Assembly (NCBI RefSeq): GCF_003148465.1
Contig: NZ_QGGI01000002.1
Location: 170,833 to 234,832, forward strand
Source of the DNA: Oceanotoga teriensis
GTDB taxonomy: Bacteria; Thermotogota; Thermotogae; Petrotogales; Petrotogaceae
DNA length: 64,000 bases
Reading direction: 5' to 3'
Shown: one piece after another, positions 17,506 through 25,241 of the stretch
How positions within the stretch are numbered: the first letter of the stretch is position 1
Layout: each line of letters begins with the position of its first letter
Notes under the pieces: generated by a model
The model's input: only the letters and a program-made list of their open reading frames with translations
Told to the model about the DNA's origin: nothing
The model's database searches: none
Translations under genes and position numbers: made by a program

Positions 17506-18285
17506 GTGGATATTTCTACAATAATAGGTCTTGTACTTGCCATCTTGGCAATTGTTATGGGTGTGGGTTCAGAATTTGGGGCTATATTAGATACACAATC
17601 TTTCTTTATAACTGTTATAGGGTCAATAGGAGGAACATTTATAGCCCATCCAAAAGAAACGGCATTCAAATTGTTTAGTACCTTTTTAAAAGCTATAAAA
17701 AATCCACAAATTGATAATATAGGATCTTTAAGAACATTGTATTCTTTTGCTGAAAAAGCCAGAAGAGATGGAATGATAGCATTAGAAGAAGATATACCTT
17801 CCATAGAAGATGAATTTATGAAAGATGGATTAAGAGCTGCTGTTGATGGTACAGATCCTGAAGAAATAAAAAAAATATTAGAAATAAAAATGGAATTATA
17901 TGAGCAAGACGAAGAAGCATCGATAAGTGTATTAGATACTTGGGCGGCTTTAGCACCAGCTTTTGGTATGATTGGAACACTTATAGGATTAGTTCTTTTA
18001 CTCAAGACATTAAATGATCCTACGACAATAGGTCCAAAAATGTCTATAGCTCTCGTAACTACTTTATATGGAGCATTAATTGCAAATATATTTGCAACTC
18101 CTCCAGCTGAAAAGCTAAAAAGAAGGGTTGCAGACAGTTTAAACCAAAAAAGAATGGCATTAGAAGGAATTCTTTCAATAGTACAGGGAGAAAATCCAAG
18201 ACTAATGGAAGAAAAATTAAAAGCTTTTCTTTCAGCTACAGATAGAAAAGCTTATGAGGCCAACAAAAAAGATACTGAAGTATGA
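17506..18285 (+). CDS. motA: Flagellar stator protein MotA
   Basis: 259 residues with four TM helices. The first (STIIGLVLAILAIVMGVGS) and second (FFITVIGSIGGTFIAHP) are followed by a cytoplasmic domain with RRDGMIALEEDIPSIEDEF, which holds the charged residues that contact FliG. Helix 3 shows WAALAPAFGMIGTLIGLVLLL with the conserved Pro. MotA with MotB forms the ion channel of the motor. The GTG start abuts the flbD stop, with AGAGGTG upstream, so the two are translationally coupled. Confidence 0.97.
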   Translation: MDISTIIGLVLAILAIVMGVGSEFGAILDTQSFFITVIGSIGGTFIAHPKETAFKLFSTFLKAIKNPQIDNIGSLRTLYSFAEKARRDGMIALEEDIPSIEDEFMKDGLRAAVDGTDPEEIKKILEIKMELYEQDEEASISVLDTWAALAPAFGMIGTLIGLVLLLKTLNDPTTIGPKMSIALVTTLYGALIANIFATPPAEKLKRRVADSLNQKRMALEGILSIVQGENPRLMEEKLKAFLSATDRKAYEANKKDTEV

Positions 18286-18300
18286 TTAGGGGTGAACTAA

Positions 18301-19173
18301 ATGGCTAAAAAGAAAAAAGAAGCCGCAGGTTCTCCAGCATGGATGGCAACTTTTTCAGACTTAAATTCACTTTTAATGACTATGTTCGTAGCTTTATTTT
18401 CAATGGCTACCATATCTCCTGGAAAATTTCAACAAGCAGCTATGAGTTTTAACAATGCTTTTAACGGAGCTCCTCCGGGAGTTTTAGTGGGTGGAAAATC
18501 GATAGCTGATGAACCACTTATTACTTCAAACCCTGGAGTTAAAAGGGATTTGTTAAAAATTGTTGAAGATGAAAAATATAAAGGAAAAATTACAATAGAA
18601 GAAACTGATAGAGGAACATTAGTTTCATTAAAAGATATGGCTTTTTTTAAACTTGGTAGTGCTGAACTTACAAAAGAAGCTAAAGAATTATTAAATCAAG
18701 TTGGAAAAATTATAATAGAACATACCACAAATGAAATAGAAATATATGGCTTTACGGATGATTTGCCAATAACAAGCAATAATATTTATCCTTCAAATTG
18801 GCATATGGCTTCTGCAAGAGCTGCGAGTGTAGCAAATTTTTTTACAAGTGAATTAAAAGAAAGAAGAACTTTAGAATTACTTGCTGAAGTAAAAAATGGA
18901 CAATTCGATATAGAATATTTTTATAATCAAGATAGATTTTTTCCTATATCTACTGGAGATAGGGAGATAAAAAAACAAATAAATCAATTAAAAGCAGAAA
19001 TAGACTCTCAAAATGAAATAGCAAAAAATAAATTTCAAAATGGAGAGATAACTGCGGTTGAATTAAAAGAACAACAAGACAAACTTGAAAAGCAATATGA
19101 GGAAGAAATAAAAGTATTAAGAGATTTATACAGAAGAATAGATTTATTAATACTAAGACAAAGAATAAGATAA
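18301..19173 (+). CDS. motB: Flagellar stator protein MotB
   Basis: 290 residues. The single TM helix carries the essential ion-binding Asp: WMATFSDLNSLLMTMFVALFS (Asp at about residue 20). The C-terminal OmpA-like peptidoglycan-binding domain contains IEIYGFTDDLPITSNNIYPSNWHMASARAASV. A coiled-coil region (KQINQLKAEIDSQNEI ... KLEKQYEEEIKVLRDLYRRI) follows or interrupts that domain, which is longer than in enteric MotB. I cannot tell H+ from Na+ coupling with confidence. GGGGTG precedes the ATG. Confidence 0.96.
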   Translation: MAKKKKEAAGSPAWMATFSDLNSLLMTMFVALFSMATISPGKFQQAAMSFNNAFNGAPPGVLVGGKSIADEPLITSNPGVKRDLLKIVEDEKYKGKITIEETDRGTLVSLKDMAFFKLGSAELTKEAKELLNQVGKIIIEHTTNEIEIYGFTDDLPITSNNIYPSNWHMASARAASVANFFTSELKERRTLELLAEVKNGQFDIEYFYNQDRFFPISTGDREIKKQINQLKAEIDSQNEIAKNKFQNGEITAVELKEQQDKLEKQYEEEIKVLRDLYRRIDLLILRQRIR

Positions 19174-19191
19174 AGCGGGGGGTAATTAATT

Positions 19192-19725
19192 ATGGCTGAT
19201 GAAGATAATATTCAGGTTCCAGAAACGAAAGAAAAAAAAGGACCTAATCTTATAATGATATTAATTATAACAGTAGTTGTTACTCTAATAGTAGCAGCCG
19301 GAACCTCTTTTTTAATAATAAAATTATTATCTCCAAATGTTCAAGAAAATGCAGATGTATCTAATTCCTCTTCATTATCAACACAGATAATATCTACTTC
19401 AGAACTAATAAGAGAAGGTGCAAGATACCCTGTGATGTTAAAAGGTGGAAAAGATGTTGCTGTTATAGATGCTTTAAATATGAAAGTTGGTAGCAATGAA
19501 GCTAGAGATCTTTTAGCTTCAAATAAAATAGAAGTTTTAGAAGCTGTAAGGATGATATTTTTAAATAAAACACGATCTGAAGTCTCAAATTCACAAGGAA
19601 TAGAATTAATAAAAAAACAAATAAAAGATTCGGTAAATGAAATAATAGGATTTACTGGAGAAAGAGAAAATTTAGGAGTAGTAAAGGTTATAATGGTTAT
19701 ATTGACTGTATCTTCTACTGAATGA
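19192..19725 (+). CDS. fliL: Flagellar basal-body-associated protein FliL
   Basis: 177 residues: short polar N-terminus, one TM helix at about residues 18-43 (NLIMILIITVVVTLIVAAGTS), and a periplasmic FliL domain (YPVMLKGGKDVAVIDALNMKV ... LLASNKIEVLEAVRMIFLN ... IKKQIKDSVNEIIGFT). FliL surrounds the stator and supports its function. GGGGGG precedes the start. Position between motB and fliM is the standard one. Confidence 0.93.
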   Translation: MADEDNIQVPETKEKKGPNLIMILIITVVVTLIVAAGTSFLIIKLLSPNVQENADVSNSSSLSTQIISTSELIREGARYPVMLKGGKDVAVIDALNMKVGSNEARDLLASNKIEVLEAVRMIFLNKTRSEVSNSQGIELIKKQIKDSVNEIIGFTGERENLGVVKVIMVILTVSSTE

Positions 19726-19739
19726 TGAGGTGATTATTA

Positions 19740-20813
19740 ATGGCTGGTAATGATACATTATCTCAAGATGAGATAGATAAAATATTAAATTCCTTATCAG
19801 ATTCATCTGAAGAAGGTGGCGGTGAAGATATAGTAGCAGCCAGTCTTGAAGAAAAAAAAGTAAGAGAATATAACTTTAGAAGACCGGTTAAATTTTCGAG
19901 AGAACAGCAAAGAACTATACAATTAATTCATGAAAACTTTGCAAGGGAATTATCAACTTATTTATCCGGAAGAACAAGAACATTTGTTGAAGTAAGGTAT
20001 GCAAGTATAGATCAAATTACTTTTTCGGAATTTCAACAATCTCTTACTACGCCCACATATATGGCAATTTTTTCAACAGATATGCTATCTGGAAGCGCCA
20101 TACTTCAAATAGGACTTGATATTGGATATGTTATGATTGATAAACTCTTAGGAGGTCCTGGAGTTGCTTTTGAACAACTAAGAACACCAACAGATATAGA
20201 AATGTCTATACTTAGAAAAGAATCGGCTGTGATGCTTAGATCTTTAGCTAAATCATGGTCTATAATAACTGATTTTGATATAATGTTGGATAAAGTTGAA
20301 ACTAATCCACAATTTGTTCAAATAGCACCGCCAAATGAAATGACAATATTAATAACTATGGCTATAACTGTTAGAGATGTACAGGGATTTATAAATATTT
20401 GTTTTCCATCATCTACTTTAGAGCCAATTTCGAATAAATTATCCACAAGAATGTGGACACAATCTTTTAAAAAATCTGAAAAGCAAAAAGAAACTCTAAA
20501 AAAATTATTAATGTTATCTGAATTACAACTTTCTGCAACACTTGGGAATGCTTCTTTAGAGTTAAGGGATTTGATGAATTTAAAGCTTGGAGATGTTATA
20601 AGATTGAACAGTTTTTATGAAGATCCAATAGACTTAAATGTTCAAGGAGTGCCAGTATACAAAACAAAAATAGGTAAAAATAAAGGATATTATGCAGTTA
20701 AGGTGGAAGAAGAGAATAAAGACTTATTAGAAAAACTTTTAATTCAACAATCATTAAAAAATGAAGAAGTTTTCGAAGAAGATAAACCACCTGTTGAAGG
20801 GGGTGAAGAATAA
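19740..20813 (+). CDS. fliM: Flagellar motor switch protein FliM
   Basis: 357 residues. The N-terminal CheY-P-binding motif is LSQDEIDKILNSL. The CheC-like middle domain includes YNFRRPVKFSREQQRTIQLIHENFARELST and GLDIGYVMIDKLLGGPG, with RTPTDIEMSILRK in its second half. The C-terminal SpoA domain contacts FliN/FliY (ELQLSATLGNASLELRDLMNLKLGDVI). FliM forms the C-ring with FliG and FliY. The fliY ATG overlaps its stop by one base. Confidence 0.97.
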   Translation: MAGNDTLSQDEIDKILNSLSDSSEEGGGEDIVAASLEEKKVREYNFRRPVKFSREQQRTIQLIHENFARELSTYLSGRTRTFVEVRYASIDQITFSEFQQSLTTPTYMAIFSTDMLSGSAILQIGLDIGYVMIDKLLGGPGVAFEQLRTPTDIEMSILRKESAVMLRSLAKSWSIITDFDIMLDKVETNPQFVQIAPPNEMTILITMAITVRDVQGFINICFPSSTLEPISNKLSTRMWTQSFKKSEKQKETLKKLLMLSELQLSATLGNASLELRDLMNLKLGDVIRLNSFYEDPIDLNVQGVPVYKTKIGKNKGYYAVKVEEENKDLLEKLLIQQSLKNEEVFEEDKPPVEGGEE

Positions 20814-22051
20814 TGCTTGGTGATGATTTTTTAAGTCAAGAAGAATTAGATTCATTATTACAAGGCTTAAATGAAGAAGAAAATGGAGATAATAAAGATT
20901 CAAATGTTGATATTGATAGTACAGTAGATATGATGGGTGAAATAGGTAATATAGCTATGGGATCAGGATCTACCACATTATCTACACTGTTAAGAAAAAA
21001 AGTTAATATAGGTTCTCCAGAATCTGATATAGTAAAATTTAAGGATATAAAAACTAATTTTCAAGATCAACAATTGGTAATAATAATAAATTATAAAAAA
21101 GGCTTGGAAGGATTAAATACTTTTGTTTTACCTGCCAAGATGGCATTAATAATTTCAAATTTGATGATGGGTGGAGATGGAAACGTTGAAGAAAATGCTG
21201 AACTTGATGAAATAAGTAAAAGTGCAGTAGGAGAAGCTATGAACCAAATGATGGGATCGGCTTCTACAGCTATGTCAGAATTTTTAAAAACATCTGTTGA
21301 TATAACACCTCCTGAAATAAAAATACTCGATTTTTCAAGTCCAGATACAGTATTTCCTCCTTTAAATACATCAGAAGATGAAGATATTATATCTATAAGA
21401 TTTAATATGGAAATAGAGGGTCTTACAAAAACTATATTTTGGCAGTTTATACCATTAAAATTTGCTAAAGTAGTTCAAGATTTGATGAAAAAAGTTATGG
21501 AAGAAGAAAATAAAGATTCAGAAGTTAAACCTCAAAATAATATAAATCAAAATGAACCAACTCATACACCAGAAATACCTAATACGAGGCAACAAACACA
21601 ACAAGTTTCTCAACAACCAGTTCAACAACAAGCACCTCAACCAACTCAACAATATCAATATATACCTGATGATACAAATTATTCAAACCCAAATATTATA
21701 CAACAAGGAAGTGAGGTTACCGTGAACCCTGTTAATTTTGGAGAAATAGATGGTAATCCTCCATCTATGAGAAGTGGTGAAAAAGTAGATTTATCAAAAT
21801 TACAATTATTATTAGATGTACCTTTAGAAATAAAAGTTGAACTTGGTAGAGTTAATATGTCTCTCAGAGAAGTTCTGGATTTACATCAAGGTTCTATGAT
21901 ACAACTTGATAAACTTGCTGGAGAGCCTCTTGATATATATGCAAATGGAAAATTGATAGCTAGAGGAGAAGTAGTTGTAATTGAAGAAAGTTTTGGTATA
22001 AGAATAACAGAAATAGTATCTTTGAAAGAAAGGTTAAGAACGATCAAATGA
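20813..22051 (+). CDS. fliY: Flagellar switch protein FliY (FliN with CheC-type phosphatase domain)
   Basis: 412 residues: a FliM-like N-terminal motif (LSQEELDSLLQGL), a CheC-type domain, a Gln/Pro-rich linker at about 235-290, and a C-terminal FliN SpoA domain (LLDVPLEIKVELGRVNMSLREVLDLHQGS). Both E-x-x-N phosphatase motifs are present (EIGNIAMGS near residue 43, EAMNQMMGS near 142), so CheY-P dephosphorylation at the motor is likely. It thus combines switch and phosphatase roles, as in Bacillus and Thermotoga. The end overlaps the next gene by 4 bases. Confidence 0.95.
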   Translation: MLGDDFLSQEELDSLLQGLNEEENGDNKDSNVDIDSTVDMMGEIGNIAMGSGSTTLSTLLRKKVNIGSPESDIVKFKDIKTNFQDQQLVIIINYKKGLEGLNTFVLPAKMALIISNLMMGGDGNVEENAELDEISKSAVGEAMNQMMGSASTAMSEFLKTSVDITPPEIKILDFSSPDTVFPPLNTSEDEDIISIRFNMEIEGLTKTIFWQFIPLKFAKVVQDLMKKVMEEENKDSEVKPQNNINQNEPTHTPEIPNTRQQTQQVSQQPVQQQAPQPTQQYQYIPDDTNYSNPNIIQQGSEVTVNPVNFGEIDGNPPSMRSGEKVDLSKLQLLLDVPLEIKVELGRVNMSLREVLDLHQGSMIQLDKLAGEPLDIYANGKLIARGEVVVIEESFGIRITEIVSLKERLRTIK

Positions 22052-22677
22052 AAAAGTACTTCATCTTAATCTTTTTACTCATAGGAATATTTATCTTTTC
22101 GAACAATGCTTTTGAAAAATATATAGCAAGTTTAATAGTAAAAGATAATTTGAAATTACAATTAAAAGTAATTATGGAAATAACTAAACCAACAGTCATA
22201 GAAAGTGATGTCTATTTTTTAAAAAACAGATATTTAATAATAAAAATAAATAAGCCCGAATTATTTTCGGGCATTGATTACGTATATGATATATTTGAAA
22301 ATATTTTTTATACATCATCTCAAAATCATACAGACTCTTATGAAGAAGTAAATGTTTTAACTGCAAGCATACCTCAATTATTCCAGGGAATACTGATATC
22401 TTTTAAACCTGAAAAGTTAAATCATAAAAGTTTTATCGAAGATGAAATGATTATAGATTATTATGAACCTAAGACAAAAAATTTTTTAAAATTATTAAAT
22501 GTTGATTTTGTCAAATTCAAAGTTTTTTTTAAGCAACCAAAAGAAGAAATATTGATGTTTGAAAAGTTTCAAATTTTAAATTCTCAAGAAAATAAAAAAA
22601 TAGATTTTTATATTACAGAAATTGATAATTTGAAGGAAGAAGAATTAGATAATTTAATAAATAATATTATAAAATGA
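22048..22677 (+). CDS. Exported protein, possibly LolA-like, at the end of the flagellar operon
   Basis: 209 residues with a signal peptide (MKKYFILIFLLIGIFIFSNNA). The pattern of strands (KLQLKVIMEIT, ESDVYFLKNRYLIIKINKPELF, YVYDIFENIFYTSS) resembles the LolA-type incomplete beta barrel, which carries lipids or lipoproteins across the periplasm, but no diagnostic residue is visible. The start overlaps fliY by 4 bases, so it is co-translated. The 3' end overlaps the convergent hydrolase gene by 11 bases. A GC-rich hairpin lies inside the coding region. Function not established. Confidence 0.55.
   Translation: MKKYFILIFLLIGIFIFSNNAFEKYIASLIVKDNLKLQLKVIMEITKPTVIESDVYFLKNRYLIIKINKPELFSGIDYVYDIFENIFYTSSQNHTDSYEEVNVLTASIPQLFQGILISFKPEKLNHKSFIEDEMIIDYYEPKTKNFLKLLNVDFVKFKVFFKQPKEEILMFEKFQILNSQENKKIDFYITEIDNLKEEELDNLINNIIK
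22254..22272 (-). terminator. Intragenic hairpin, terminator-like on the minus strand
   Basis: GCCCGAA at 22254-22260 and TTCGGGC at 22266-22272 form a perfect, unusually GC-rich 7-bp stem with a 5-base loop inside an AT-rich gene. On the minus strand it is followed by TTATTTATTTTTATT. No closer terminator is visible for the hydrolase gene ending at 22667, so its transcript may run about 400 bases antisense into this gene before stopping here. Confidence 0.4.
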
Positions 22678-23392
22678 TTTTATTCAAAAGATAGTTTTTA
22701 AATCTATCATCTTTTAATCTTCTATCATTATCACTAAAAAGATAATCGAGTTGTAATTTTATTAAATCAGATTCTCCAGGCTTTCCATGTCCTGGAGCTA
22801 TTTTTTTGAAATTAATTTTTTTCAAAGATTCTAAAGTATTTACCCACAAATCAATATTAGAATTATAAAGCTCTGAATGTACTTTTGAAAAAATCAAATC
22901 TCCAGAAATTAAAACATTCATAGGCTTCAACATATAAATTGTAGAATCGGTAGTATGACCTCCAACGATTTTTGAAGAAACAATAATATCATCAATTATA
23001 TTATAATTAGTATTAGTAAAAAGTTCTATATTCTTATTTTCAAAATTTATATTAATATCTGAAAAATTAAAATCAGATAATTTTGAAATTTCTCTCAATT
23101 GATTTTCAGTAAAATTAGTGAGATATTTAAAAGTCAGATCGCTCATAGTTATATGTAAATTTTTTTTATTAAAGATAGCTCCAAATGAATGATCTGGATG
23201 ATAATGAGTTAAATATATATTTTTTAATTTCTTTCCAGTTTTATCTTCTATTATTTCTGTCATTTCATTAAATTTTTTAGGGTATAAAGAACTATCAAAA
23301 GCTATGAGACCTTTTGAATATTCTAAAAAAGTTATATTACTCGCACCATTTTCAAACCAAAAAAAATACAGATTATTATACTGATAAAGCAA
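22667..23392 (-). CDS. Metallo-beta-lactamase-fold hydrolase
   Basis: 241 residues. The metal-binding motif appears as THYHPDHS (H-x-H-x-D-H), then GGHTTDSTIYML, SGDLIF and a C-terminal APGHGKPGE, giving all usual ligands for a binuclear Zn (or Fe) site. The family covers glyoxalase II-like enzymes, lactonases and beta-lactamases, and the substrate cannot be read from the sequence. The start is the TTG at 23392, seven bases after GAGAGGTG. It overlaps the convergent exported-protein gene at the 3' ends by 11 bases and is divergent from the ABC exporter. Confidence 0.88.
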   Translation of the reverse strand: MLYQYNNLYFFWFENGASNITFLEYSKGLIAFDSSLYPKKFNEMTEIIEDKTGKKLKNIYLTHYHPDHSFGAIFNKKNLHITMSDLTFKYLTNFTENQLREISKLSDFNFSDININFENKNIELFTNTNYNIIDDIIVSSKIVGGHTTDSTIYMLKPMNVLISGDLIFSKVHSELYNSNIDLWVNTLESLKKINFKKIAPGHGKPGESDLIKLQLDYLFSDNDRRLKDDRFKNYLLNKIIL

Positions 23393-23440
23393 TTTTTTTC
23401 ACCTCTCAACTCTTTTAATTAATTTTTCTGTATAATAGTC

Positions 23441-23469
23441 TGGAAATCCTTTAATTTTAATGATATAAT
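23441..23469 (+). promoter_or_regulatory. Candidate promoter of the ABC exporter operon
   Basis: TGGAAA (4 of 6 matches to the -35 consensus) at 23441-23446 and TATAAT at 23464-23469 are separated by 17 bases, and the -10 is extended by TGA directly upstream. Expected transcription start lies about 30 bases before the chosen TTG start. Confidence 0.55.
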
Positions 23470-23504
23470 TTTTGTAAGCCAAACAAACTATAGAGGTGAT
23501 AAAC

Positions 23505-25241
23505 TTGTTGATAAAAGATTTTTTAAAGAAATATTGGTGGAGATACTCCATTGGAATACTGTTTTTGATAGTAGTTGATATCATTCAAATTTATATACCA
23601 AAACAAATAGGAAATATAGTAGATGTACTCGAAATACCAAATTTTCAAATGAATGATATAAAAAAATTAATTTTAGGTATAATCTTTTTGGCATTTGGAT
23701 TAGTTATAGGAAGATTTTTGTGGAGAATATTTATTATAGGAGCAGCTAGACTTTTTCAATTTAAAACTATAAATAAAATGTTTGATCATATAATCGAGTT
23801 AGATCAAAATTTCTATGATAAATGGAGAACTGGAGATTTAATGACAAGATTCACCTCTGATACTAATCAAATAGAAAGATTAATGGGACCAGCAGTTATA
23901 ATGTTAGTTGATACATTATTTATGTCCATTTTTACAATAATTGCAATGGGGAATTTTGTGAATTGGAAATTGACTTTTTTAGCAATAATACCTTTGCCAT
24001 TAATAGCAATAATCTCATTATTTTTTGGAAAAGTAATTCATAAGAAATTTACACAACTTCAAGAAGATACATCAGAGCTTTCTAACATAACAGAAGAGAG
24101 TGTTGCAGGTGTTGATGTTATAAAATTATATTCAAATAAAAAAACTATGGAAGATATATTTAACAAAAGATCTAAAAGATATTATGATTCATACATAAGT
24201 CTTATAAGAATATGGGGATTGATGTTTCCCTTAGTTATGCTTTTGGGTGCAATGGCAACATTATTTGTCTTCTTTTTTGGTGGGAAAATGGTTATAATGA
24301 ATGATATAACCCTTGGTCAATTTATAATGACTAATCAATATGTAGGAATGTTAATATGGCCGATGATGGCTTTTGGATTTTTAATTAACAATATTCAAAG
24401 GGGAAGAGCATCATTAAAGAGAATAAATAATGTTTTAGAACAAAAAAGTTTAATAAATGAGCCAGAAATGAGACAAATGGAATTCACTGGAAATTATCAA
24501 ATAAAAGATTTAAATTTCAATTATCCTGAAAATGAAAGAAAAGTTTTAAAAAATATAAATATGAACATAAAACAAGGTGATATGATAGCATTTGTTGGTA
24601 GAGTTGGATCTGGAAAATCAACAGTTGCGAAACTCATGGCAAAAATATATCCTGTTGACAAAGGAAAAATAATTATAGATGATAAAGATATAAATGATAT
24701 AAATGGAAAATCCATAAGAGATCATGTATCATATGTACCTCAAGATAATTTTTTATTTTCAATGACCATAAGAGAAAATATCTCATTTTCAAATAAAAAA
24801 CTCGAACCTAAAGCAGAAAACTATGCTAAAATGGCGAGTGTTCATGGAGATATTTTAAATATAGAAAATGGATATGAAACTGTTGTAGGAGAAAGAGGTG
24901 TTACATTATCTGGAGGACAAAGACAAAGAGTTTCTATTGCAAGAGCTTTGGCAAAGAAATCTGAAATAATAATACTTGATGATTGTTTATCAGCTGTTGA
25001 TACCGAAACAGAAGAAGCAATAATAAAAAATTTAAGAAAAGAAATAAAAAATAAAACTATAATAGTGATATCTCACAGATTAAAAGCTGTTAAAGATTCT
25101 GATAAAATATATGTTTTTGAAGATGGTCAAATTATAGAAGAAGGAAATCATAATCAATTGATGGACAAAAAATCTGTTTATCACTCAATGTATATGAAAC
25201 AATTGATAGAAGATAAGTTGGGAGAGGAATACAATGGCTAA
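23505..25241 (+). CDS. Heterodimeric ABC exporter, subunit with degenerate nucleotide site (TM287-like)
   Basis: About 578 residues: six TM helices, then an ABC domain with Walker A GRVGSGKST near residue 365, canonical signature LSGGQRQR near 468, and Walker B ending ILDD. The catalytic Glu is thus replaced by Asp, the mark of the degenerate-site subunit in exporters such as TM287/288. I start at TTG 23505, six bases after GAGGTG; the GTG at 23496 is inside that site, and TTG 23508 is also possible. It overlaps its partner by 8 bases. The pair should form one asymmetric drug, lipid or peptide exporter. Confidence 0.93.
   Translation: MLIKDFLKKYWWRYSIGILFLIVVDIIQIYIPKQIGNIVDVLEIPNFQMNDIKKLILGIIFLAFGLVIGRFLWRIFIIGAARLFQFKTINKMFDHIIELDQNFYDKWRTGDLMTRFTSDTNQIERLMGPAVIMLVDTLFMSIFTIIAMGNFVNWKLTFLAIIPLPLIAIISLFFGKVIHKKFTQLQEDTSELSNITEESVAGVDVIKLYSNKKTMEDIFNKRSKRYYDSYISLIRIWGLMFPLVMLLGAMATLFVFFFGGKMVIMNDITLGQFIMTNQYVGMLIWPMMAFGFLINNIQRGRASLKRINNVLEQKSLINEPEMRQMEFTGNYQIKDLNFNYPENERKVLKNINMNIKQGDMIAFVGRVGSGKSTVAKLMAKIYPVDKGKIIIDDKDINDINGKSIRDHVSYVPQDNFLFSMTIRENISFSNKKLEPKAENYAKMASVHGDILNIENGYETVVGERGVTLSGGQRQRVSIARALAKKSEIIILDDCLSAVDTETEEAIIKNLRKEIKNKTIIVISHRLKAVKDSDKIYVFEDGQIIEEGNHNQLMDKKSVYHSMYMKQLIEDKLGEEYNG

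Noticed and set aside
17487..18005. 172-codon open frame on the minus strand
   Set aside because: It lies entirely antisense to motA, which is certain; it has no ribosome-binding site and Ser/Pro-rich content typical of a shadow frame.
22667..23392. True class B beta-lactamase
   Set aside because: The metal-site pattern fits the broad metallo-beta-lactamase fold, but there is no signal peptide or antibiotic-resistance-specific motif.
23399..23584. 61-codon minus-strand frame at the start of the ABC exporter
   Set aside because: Overlaps the promoter and start of the exporter, lacks a ribosome-binding site and encodes nothing recognisable.
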